Assembly (NCBI GenBank): GCA_025936205.1
Contig: JAICTU010000106.1
Location: forward strand, 1-21,117
Source of the DNA: Polyangiaceae bacterium
Lineage (GTDB): Bacteria > Myxococcota > Polyangia > Polyangiales > Polyangiaceae
DNA length: 21,117 nt
Direction of reading: 5' to 3'
Shown: one piece after another, positions 15,677 to 21,117 of the stretch
Layout of the letters: the number at the start of each line of letters is the position of its first letter
Position numbering within the stretch: position 1 is the stretch's first letter
The notes under the pieces: generated by a model
Told to the model about the DNA's origin: nothing
The model's database searches: none
Seen by the model: only the letters and a program-made list of their open reading frames with translations
Translations under genes and position numbers: made by a program

Positions 15677-16276
15677 TCACTGCGGGCAGCGCGGATCCGT
15701 GTCCTGCAGACCCTGCAAGAAGGCATCGTCCACGGGGATCGTGTCGCAACCGTGGTCCATCTCGCAGATGTAATCCCACCTGGGAGCCGCCTTGCCATGG
15801 CAGTCCTGGCAGTTGCCGCCGGGGCCCACCACGTCGCGCGCGCCGCGCATGTTGATCGTGGTGCCCGCCTCGTTCACGTCGAGCAGGAAGAACTCCCAGT
15901 CGCCGGCGTCGGGGTTGAAGCCCGCGCGACGCTTGACCATCGCTTCCACGGGGACGATCTGGATCACGGTGCCCACCGGATAGGGCCCACTGCCCGGGTT
16001 CTGCGCAACGGCCAGAGCTTCCTGCTGGTGTCCGAGCTTGTTGGTGATGCGGAAGCTGCGGACCTTGTCCCAGCTCTCGATGCAGCCAAAGTCGCTCGCC
16101 TGGAGGTCGAGGTCTTCCTGCAGCGCACCCGTTGGCTGCAGCATTCCCGTAGCCTGCTCCGGTGAGCTGTCCTGCCGGGGTGAGTCGTCATCACTCCAGC
16201 TGCAGGCAGACAGCCCGACCAGCAGCACACTGCCCAACGCACGGATCATTCCCCCGCTGCCCAACCAGTCCCTCAT
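15677..16276 (-). CDS. Cytochrome P460-like c-type heme lipoprotein
   Basis: 199 residues. A lipobox LSAC (22-25) follows a hydrophobic stretch, so it is a lipoprotein; Ser at +2 predicts the outer membrane. A start at residue 10 (ATG 16249) would give an even more typical signal, but neither start has a well-spaced Shine-Dalgarno. The body resembles the cytochrome P460 fold: SFRITNKLGHQQEA, YPVGTVIQIVPVEAMVKRR, GDWEFFLLDV, then a c-type heme site CQDCH (156-160) within GPGGNCQDCHGKA. Cys 171, 177 and 197 near the C-terminus may form disulfides. P460 proteins oxidise hydroxylamine or bind NO, but a different electron-transfer role is equally possible here. It converges with the DCC gene. Confidence 0.72.
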   Translation of the reverse strand: MRDWLGSGGMIRALGSVLLVGLSACSWSDDDSPRQDSSPEQATGMLQPTGALQEDLDLQASDFGCIESWDKVRSFRITNKLGHQQEALAVAQNPGSGPYPVGTVIQIVPVEAMVKRRAGFNPDAGDWEFFLLDVNEAGTTINMRGARDVVGPGGNCQDCHGKAAPRWDYICEMDHGCDTIPVDDAFLQGLQDTDPRCPQ

Positions 16277-16366
16277 GGCGGCGGACGCTAGACGAGCCAG
16301 CAGCGGAAATGCAAGAGGGCATATCCTGGGGTTGGGCGGGGTCGTGGGGTGCCGAGCCCACTCCTT

Positions 16367-17011
16367 TCACAGCACGATCGCGGCTTGTTCGAAGGTCAGG
16401 CGCGGGCGGCGCGGGCCAGCTCCGTCGTCCTCGCCCGCAGCGACGGCGTAGCCGACACCGAGCACGACCTCGGAGCGCCAGGCGTGGCCCGCGAGCACGT
16501 CGGCATCGAGCGCCGGATGGTCGTAGCCGCCCATCGGTCGCACCGCGAGCCCGGCAGCGCGCAAGCCCACGATGAAGTAGCCGAGTTGCATCAAGCCGTT
16601 CCCGTAGGCGGAGGCCTTGCGATGCTCGGCGCGGTCCTCCATCTCTTGCTGATAGCCCGCGTGGTGGGGCGCCGTGACCCAGGACAGCTCGTGGTAGCGC
16701 TCGTCCATGGCAGCCACGAGCAGCAGCGGCGCGCGCTGCATCTTGGGGCGATTGTTGTCGTTGGAGTGCGAGATCACCCGCGCCCGGGCGGCCTCGGAAG
16801 CAGCGACGGCGATGCGCAGCGGTGATGTGTTGTAGCCGGTCGGCCCCCAGCGCACCCACTCGTAGACTTCTTTGATCACCTCCACCGGCACGGGGCGAGG
16901 TGCCCAGCGGGTCGCGGAGCGAGCGTCGAGAAAGAGCTGCCGCTGCGCTTCTTCAGACAGCGCCAGCTGGGCGAGCGGAGCGGCATCGGTGTTGGCGGAG
17001 ATGAGCGTCAT
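16367..17011 (-). CDS. Nitroreductase family protein, RutE/HadB-like
   Basis: 214 residues, FMN-dependent nitroreductase fold, cytoplasmic. It follows the RutE (malonic semialdehyde reductase) subgroup closely: LFLDARSATRWAPRPVP, EVYEWVRWGPTGYNTSPLRI, SAYGNGLMQLGYFIVGLRAAGLAVRPMGGYD, and the ending PRLTFEQAA. No other rut pyrimidine-degradation gene is present in the window, so the substrate is uncertain; a general NAD(P)H-dependent aldehyde, quinone or nitro-compound reductase is as likely. It is divergent from the GNAT gene across a gap of about 134 nt. No clear Shine-Dalgarno precedes ATG 17011. Confidence 0.88.
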   Translation of the reverse strand: MTLISANTDAAPLAQLALSEEAQRQLFLDARSATRWAPRPVPVEVIKEVYEWVRWGPTGYNTSPLRIAVAASEAARARVISHSNDNNRPKMQRAPLLLVAAMDERYHELSWVTAPHHAGYQQEMEDRAEHRKASAYGNGLMQLGYFIVGLRAAGLAVRPMGGYDHPALDADVLAGHAWRSEVVLGVGYAVAAGEDDGAGPRRPRLTFEQAAIVL

Positions 17012-17145
17012 GAGCGAGCAGTAGTCGCAACCGCAGCCGCAGCGCCAGCCTTCGCGTGGGCCGTGTCCCAGCGCGCATTTGGCGTCTGTCCCTTCTGGAA
17101 GGGCCCAGACGCGCTACTGTTCAGCGTGATGAGGAGACTTTTCTC

Positions 17146-17616
17146 GTGGCACTGACAGCGACGATCCGCGAAGGAGGAGCTGCGGACGTGGAGCTCTTGG
17201 CCGATGCGTTTCGTCGGATGTGGCTCGACAACGCCGTGCCCGCCGAGCACATCGAGCCGGAGTACCGCGAGCGGGTGCAGCAGTTCGTGGCCGCCGGGCG
17301 TGCGAGCGACGCCCTGCGCTTCTTCATCGCCGAGCGGGACGGCCGCTGCGTGGGCGCCGCCGCCTGTCAGCTGTTCGCGGGCTTGTACCCGGCCATCCTG
17401 CGCCGCACGCTGCGCTGCTACGGCTACATCTGGGGTGTGTACGTGGCGCCGGACGAACGCCGCCAGGGCCTCGGTCGTGCGCTCACCGAAGCATGCGTGC
17501 AAGCGTTGCGCGCGCAGGGCTGTACGCACGCTCTGTTGCACGCCGCTCCGCCCGGGCGTGGCATCTACGAGCGCCTCGGCTTCCAGGGCACCAACGAGCT
17601 GCGCCTCGTGCTCTGA
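17146..17616 (+). CDS. GNAT family N-acetyltransferase
   Basis: The frame is open from 17056, but GTG 17146 has AGGAG 9 nt upstream and begins just before the typical first strand (ALTATIREGGAADVELLADAF). The product is 156 residues, a normal single GNAT domain. Motif A is clear: IWGVYVAPDERRQGLGRALTEACVQALRAQG, with RRQGLG as the acetyl-CoA pyrophosphate loop; ALLHAAPPGRGIYERLGFQ is motif B. The acceptor substrate (small molecule or protein N-terminus) cannot be told from sequence. A 6-bp inverted repeat CCCTTC-TG-GAAGGG sits at 17090-17103 upstream and may be an operator. Confidence 0.88.
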   Translation: MALTATIREGGAADVELLADAFRRMWLDNAVPAEHIEPEYRERVQQFVAAGRASDALRFFIAERDGRCVGAAACQLFAGLYPAILRRTLRCYGYIWGVYVAPDERRQGLGRALTEACVQALRAQGCTHALLHAAPPGRGIYERLGFQGTNELRLVL

Positions 17617-17695
17617 GCTGGACGCGGCCAACCCGCTGCCCGGCGGCGCTCCGCTCAGTCCCTTCGGTGCCGCTCGGCGCCTCGGCCCCTGATGC

Positions 17696-17725
17696 TTGCA
17701 GCTGCGGATGCCCGCCGAGTATGCT
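17696..17725 (+). promoter_or_regulatory. Candidate promoter of the antiporter operon
   Basis: TATGCT (17720-17725, 4/6 to consensus) is preceded after 18 bases by TTGCAG (17696-17701, 3/6). It would give a leader of about 110 nt before ATG 17841. That leader contains overlapping hairpins at 17751-17782. Confidence 0.3.
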
Positions 17726-17750
17726 GTCGTCTCCCGACGGGCCGCGAGCG

Positions 17751-17782
17751 GCACGGGGCGTGCTAACCTCGTGCGCGCCCCG
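17751..17782 (+). promoter_or_regulatory. Mutually exclusive hairpins in the antiporter leader
   Basis: GCACG-GGG-CGTGC (17751-17763) is a 5-bp hairpin. Its core CGGGGCG (17754-17760) can instead pair with CGCCCCG (17776-17782) as a 7-bp stem. Only one can form at a time. I do not recognise a known riboswitch class. Confidence 0.35.
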
Positions 17783-17840
17783 GGTCGTAGGAGCGCCTGG
17801 AGCTCGGGCTCGTTGCCAGGCTCACGGCGCTCTCCCTGCC

Positions 17841-19370
17841 ATGCACCACCTGCTCGAGCAATTTCTATTGGCCCTCGCCATCGGTTCCGCCGTCGCGATC
17901 GGTTCGAAACGCATCCACGTTCCCTACAACGTGGCCCTGGTGCTGGTGGGGCTGCTGCTCGTCCTGCTGTTCCCGGTGCCCGACTCGACCATGAACCCGG
18001 AGGTCGTGCTGGTGTTGTTTCTCCCGGTACTGGTCTTCGAGGGGGCCCTGTTCGCGGATGTGCGGAGCCTGCGCAGCGCGGCGCGCCCGATTCTGGCGCT
18101 CGCCGTGCCCGGAGTCGTGCTCTCGTTGCTCGGCACCGCCGCCATCGCCACCTGGGTGCTCGCCCTGCCCTTTGCCGCCGCGCTGTTGCTGGGCGCCATT
18201 CTCTCGATCACGGACACCGTGAGCGTGCTGCTGGCCTTCCGCAGCGTGCGCGTGCCGCACCGTCTCGAGTCCATCATGGAAGGGGAGAGCCTGTTCAACG
18301 ACGGCACCGCGCTGGTGCTCGTGAGCCTCACCACGGGCATCGTACAGAGCGGCCTGTTCGATCCAGTGGTCACGCTGCGCGAGCTGGGGCTCGCCATCCT
18401 GGGCGGGCTGGCGGTCGGTGCCGGCGCCGGCGCGATGGGCTCGGTGGTCCTGCGCCATACTCCCGATCACCTGACCGCGATCCTCTCCTCGATCGTCCTG
18501 GTCTTCTCCGCCTCGCTGGCCGCCGAGTATCTGCACGCCTCACCGGTGATCGCGGTCGTGGTGGCGGGACTGCTCGTGGGGCAAACGGCGCGCCGCGAGC
18601 TCGAGCCGTCTCGCGTCTTCTCCCTGCACGGCTTCTGGGAAACCGCGGGCTTCGTGCTGAACGTGCTGATTTTCCTGATCGTGGGCATGCAGATCCACGC
18701 AGATGCCCTGCTCGCGGAGGCGGCTTCGATCGCGCTGGCCTTGTTGGCCTTGCACGTCGGTCGCGCGATCGCCGTCTATGCCTGCTTCGCAGCACTGCGC
18801 GCCTTGCGCCGCGAAGAGGTCTCGATGCGCTGGCAACACGTGATGGTGCTCGGCAATATCAAGGGCGCCCTGTCGATGGCCGCCGTGCTGGCGCTGCCCG
18901 CGGGCCTGCCCTATCGCGACCGGTTCGTGACCATCGTTTTTGGGGTCACGTTCGTGACCTTGATGACACAGGCGCTGCCGTTTCAGATCATCTTGAAACG
19001 CCTGGGGGTGACGCTCGGCGCGACGAACCCCGACGTGGACCACGCCAAGGCCATCTTGGTGGAAGCTCGGCGGGGCCAGGCGGAGCTCGATGAGCTGCTC
19101 GCTGCGGGGTTGATCTCGCGTCGAGACCACGCGGAGCGGCGCGCGACGTTTCAACGTCAAGTGATCGGAGCCGAGGCGGCCTTGCGAGGCCCAGCAGGAG
19201 AGATCGCGCGCAACGCGCTAGCGGATCTGGCCATCCTCAACGCCCAGAAAGCGGCGCTGCTCGACGCCGGCCGGCGCACCCTGATCAGCGATGACGTCGT
19301 GCAGGCCAGAGTCAACGTGCTGGATCGAGAGCTGATGAAGTTGAGCGACGCCGAGAAGGGTTTGAAATAA
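17841..19370 (+). CDS. CPA1 family cation/proton antiporter (NhaP-like)
   Basis: ATG 17841 opens a 509-residue inner-membrane protein; the upstream extension of the frame to 17220 is a shadow of the GNAT gene. About 12 transmembrane helices fill residues 1-390. The ion site is the CPA1 motif MEGESLFNDGTALV (146-159) with the ND pair N153-D154 of electroneutral exchangers, plus ITDTVSV (123-129). VLGNIKGALSMAAVLALP (336-353) is the helix normally containing a conserved Arg, here Lys341, as in some subgroups. Residues about 395-509 are a charged, helical cytoplasmic tail. The next gene, after 1 nt, encodes an RCK regulatory protein, so it is probably a ligand-gated Na+/H+ or K+/H+ antiporter. 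The Shine-Dalgarno is poor. Confidence 0.92.
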   Translation: MHHLLEQFLLALAIGSAVAIGSKRIHVPYNVALVLVGLLLVLLFPVPDSTMNPEVVLVLFLPVLVFEGALFADVRSLRSAARPILALAVPGVVLSLLGTAAIATWVLALPFAAALLLGAILSITDTVSVLLAFRSVRVPHRLESIMEGESLFNDGTALVLVSLTTGIVQSGLFDPVVTLRELGLAILGGLAVGAGAGAMGSVVLRHTPDHLTAILSSIVLVFSASLAAEYLHASPVIAVVVAGLLVGQTARRELEPSRVFSLHGFWETAGFVLNVLIFLIVGMQIHADALLAEAASIALALLALHVGRAIAVYACFAALRALRREEVSMRWQHVMVLGNIKGALSMAAVLALPAGLPYRDRFVTIVFGVTFVTLMTQALPFQIILKRLGVTLGATNPDVDHAKAILVEARRGQAELDELLAAGLISRRDHAERRATFQRQVIGAEAALRGPAGEIARNALADLAILNAQKAALLDAGRRTLISDDVVQARVNVLDRELMKLSDAEKGLK

Positions 19371-19371
19371 T

Positions 19372-20046
19372 ATGCGCGTGCTCGTGGTGGGTATCGGTCG
19401 GGCGGGTCTCAGCGTCGCCCAGCATCTGAGCGGCATCGGGCACGACGTCACGGTGATCGACCGAGAGCGGGTCATCACCGATCGAGCCTCAGAGAAATAC
19501 GGCTTGATTGCCCTGGCCGGAGACGCGACCGACGCGGCCGTGCTGCAGGACGCGGAGATCGCGCGAGCAGACGTGGTGGTTTCCTTGCTGCAACGCGACG
19601 CAGAGAACCTGGCCGTGGCGCTGCTCGCGCGCTCGGCGGGCGTGAAGCGCGTCATGGTGCGCATGCGGGATCAGGCGTATCTGCCCGTCTATCGCCAGGC
19701 GGGGGTTGACCGCTTGTTCTCGGAGACCGATGTGCTGATCGGCGCGCTCGCTACAGCCATCGAGCACGATGCGGTCCGCAACGCGATGCTGCTCGGCAAT
19801 GGCGAATCCGTCGCTTTCGAGATCTCGATCCCGGCCGATTCGGCGATCGCGGGTCGCAGCGTCAGCGACGTCGCCACCGATCCTGAATTCCCGAAGTCCT
19901 GCGTGTTCGCCGCCCTGTACCAAACCGACGGCACCGTGGAAGGGCCGCGCGGGTCGTCGCTCGTCCCGGCAGGCGCAACGGTGCTGCTCGTGGCCCGGCG
20001 CGTGGAGCTCAGGCAGACGATCCAGTTCTTCATGCGGCCGGGGTAG
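19372..20046 (+). CDS. RCK/TrkA-type potassium transport regulatory protein
   Basis: 224 residues, one RCK_N plus one RCK_C domain, the usual length of KtrA-type subunits. VVGIGRAGLSVAQHL (5-19) has the GxGxxG dinucleotide loop, and D30 in VTVID at the end of beta-2 binds the ribose. LIALAGDATDAAVL and ADVVVSLLQRDAENL continue the Rossmann fold. Residues about 145-224 (FEISIPADSAIAGRSVSD ... LVPAGATVLLVARR) are the RCK_C ligand pocket. It sits 1 nt after the antiporter, with GAGAAGGG inside the antiporter's last codons as ribosome site, so the two are made together. It most likely gates the antiporter in response to NAD(H), ATP/ADP or a cyclic dinucleotide; the ligand is not readable here. 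Confidence 0.92.
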   Translation: MRVLVVGIGRAGLSVAQHLSGIGHDVTVIDRERVITDRASEKYGLIALAGDATDAAVLQDAEIARADVVVSLLQRDAENLAVALLARSAGVKRVMVRMRDQAYLPVYRQAGVDRLFSETDVLIGALATAIEHDAVRNAMLLGNGESVAFEISIPADSAIAGRSVSDVATDPEFPKSCVFAALYQTDGTVEGPRGSSLVPAGATVLLVARRVELRQTIQFFMRPG

Positions 20047-20084
20047 CGCTCGCTGCAGCGCCGCGTCCTCGGCGCGCGCTCGCC

Positions 20085-20804
20085 TCAGCGCTCGGGATGT
20101 CGTACCTGCGTTGCGGGCTCGAGGTCCGCGCGCTCCCACTCCAGCAGCGCACGCTCCAACGAACGCTCGAGCAACTCCAGCGCATCGGGCCGTAACGGGG
20201 AGATCGCCACGTTCGCCTGCTGGCCGGAGATGTTGACCGACACCGGACACGACACGTCCCGGTAGGGCGACAGGATCGCCGCTTGCAACAAGAAGCGCCG
20301 CTGCTCTTCGCTCCACGACTCCCGCTGGAGCGCGATCCGGGATGCACCCGTCGCGGCGACGGGCGAGAGCACGAGCGGGCGCCAGGCGAGGCCGAGGTAG
20401 GGCAGCAGCACCTCGCGCTCGCCGCTCTCGACCAGCACGATTCGAGTCAAACCGATCTGGCGCACGCGCCCGGAATGGCCTTGCACCGCCAGCGAGCCAT
20501 TGAGCTTCGCTGGCCCGACCCTCAACAAGAACCAGAGCCCGGCGACGGCGTTTCCGAACCAGGGAAGCAACAAGGCTGCGCCCACCCCGATCAGCCAGCG
20601 CGCGGGCGGCGCCAGGTGGGTGGTGGTGAACCAGAGCTTGGACGCCCCGTACGCCATCGCCACGACGAGCGCCGAGGAACGCAAGACCAGCGCTGCCCAT
20701 GAGGCGCGAGCCGAGCCACGTGAGCGCGGTTGCCACCGGGCCACGAGGCGCACGCTGACCGCCGCTCCGAGCGCCAGCAGGACGAGCAACAGCGCGTCGG
20801 TCAC
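20085..20804 (-). CDS. MscS-like small membrane protein
   Basis: GTG 20804 overlaps the stop of the upstream winged-helix gene (GTGA, 20801-20804). The product is 239 residues. Three hydrophobic segments lie at about 3-20, 38-55 and 68-93. After the last, GNAVAGLWFLLRVG and then GHSGRVRQIGLTRIVLVESGEREVLLPYLGLAWRPL resemble the MscS pore helix followed by its beta domain (G-V-x-x-I plus a P-[NY]-x-x-L element). Residues 135-239 form a cytoplasmic alpha/beta part with a SEEQRRFLLQAAILSPY helix. The glycine/alanine-rich pore pattern of true MscS is weak, so channel activity is uncertain. It converges with the RCK gene. Confidence 0.6.
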   Translation of the reverse strand: MTDALLLVLLALGAAVSVRLVARWQPRSRGSARASWAALVLRSSALVVAMAYGASKLWFTTTHLAPPARWLIGVGAALLLPWFGNAVAGLWFLLRVGPAKLNGSLAVQGHSGRVRQIGLTRIVLVESGEREVLLPYLGLAWRPLVLSPVAATGASRIALQRESWSEEQRRFLLQAAILSPYRDVSCPVSVNISGQQANVAISPLRPDALELLERSLERALLEWERADLEPATQVRHPER

Positions 20805-21117
20805 GAGTCTGCCCCGCTCAGCGAACGGGCTCGTTCGATGGCTTCGAGCGCCGCCCAGCGTGTCGAGCCGGGGATGGCGAGCGTGCTGCCGTGCTCGGTC
20901 TCGACCACGAGTCCGCTGGCGCCGAGGAACGCCAGGCTGCGCCCCAGCTGCGCGTCGTCCAGCGCGAGCTCGCGCGACAGCTGCGGGCGCGACAGCGCAC
21001 CGTAGCGCAGCAACGTGACGAGCACCCCGAGCTGGACCGCGGTCCATTCGAAGCTCGGCGCTGCGCGCGGCCGAATGGCTTCGGCGCGCAGGCTCAGCGC
21101 CTGCGCGCGCTGCTCGA
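20801..21117 (-). CDS. Winged-helix-type protein, C-terminal part (5' end beyond window)
   Basis: The frame is open from the window edge to TGA 20801-20803, so the gene begins outside. The visible 104 or so residues include FEWTAVQLGVLVTLLRYGALSRPQLSRELALDDAQLGRSLAFLGASGLVVETEHGSTLAI. This is a helix-turn-helix pattern followed by a beta wing, as in MarR/ArsR-like winged helices. It could be a stand-alone regulator or the C-terminal domain of a larger protein such as an ATPase. The stop overlaps the GTG of the MscS-like gene by 4 nt, implying translational coupling. Confidence 0.6.
   Translation of the reverse strand, partial: EQRAQALSLRAEAIRPRAAPSFEWTAVQLGVLVTLLRYGALSRPQLSRELALDDAQLGRSLAFLGASGLVVETEHGSTLAIPGSTRWAALEAIERARSLSGADS

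Noticed and set aside
17220..17840. Long N-terminal extension of the antiporter frame
   Set aside because: It overlaps the GNAT gene, is Arg-rich and lacks antiporter similarity; the membrane protein starts naturally at ATG 17841.

Overview
The window is GC-rich and gene-dense. It looks like a chromosomal segment of a delta-proteobacterial lineage, most likely Myxococcota (Polyangiales-like). That placement is inferred from gene style: Cys-rich lipoproteins with a CGDGxC motif, an FHA-GAF-adenylate cyclase, a P460-type heme lipoprotein, Ala/Pro-rich linkers and GTG starts. I see no rRNA, tRNA, CRISPR array, transposase or phage gene.

Layout. (1) 1-2498 (+): the 3' end of an unrecognised protein, overlapping by 4 nt a secreted beta-propeller/Fn3-like protein. 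(2) 2499-4447 (+): a spacer with a strong hairpin and a candidate promoter, then a Cys-rich lipoprotein followed after 1 nt by a MiaE-type tRNA hydroxylase. (3) 4605-8530 (-): a tightly packed set transcribed as glpK, UPF0158 protein, SurA-like secreted protein, AMIN-like secreted protein. (4) 8601-10457 (+), divergent from glpK: an FHA-GAF-class III adenylate cyclase. (5) 10458-15172 (+): a leader region, gap (GAPDH), a phosphoglycerate-kinase homologue whose catalytic residues are almost all replaced, and metG with a fused tRNA-binding domain. (6) 15204-17616: a DCC-family thiol oxidoreductase (+), a P460-like c-heme lipoprotein (-), a RutE-like nitroreductase (-) and a GNAT acetyltransferase (+). 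(7) 17841-20046 (+): a CPA1 cation/proton antiporter with its RCK/TrkA-type regulatory subunit. (8) 20085-21117 (-): an MscS-like membrane protein translationally coupled to a winged-helix protein that runs off the window.

The most unusual spot is the gap/pgk-like junction (11838-11930). The first codons of the PGK-like gene themselves form a textbook intrinsic terminator: a 10-bp perfect stem followed by eight T. The start codon lies inside a second perfect 10-bp hairpin just upstream. Protein code (the conserved PGK N-terminal motif) and RNA code (terminator) therefore share the same bases. Expression of a catalytically degenerate PGK, and perhaps of metG behind it, would depend on whether ribosomes open these structures. 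The gap-pgk gene order is conserved although the kinase appears dead, which suggests a pseudoenzyme with a regulatory or structural role. A functional pgk would have to lie elsewhere in the genome.
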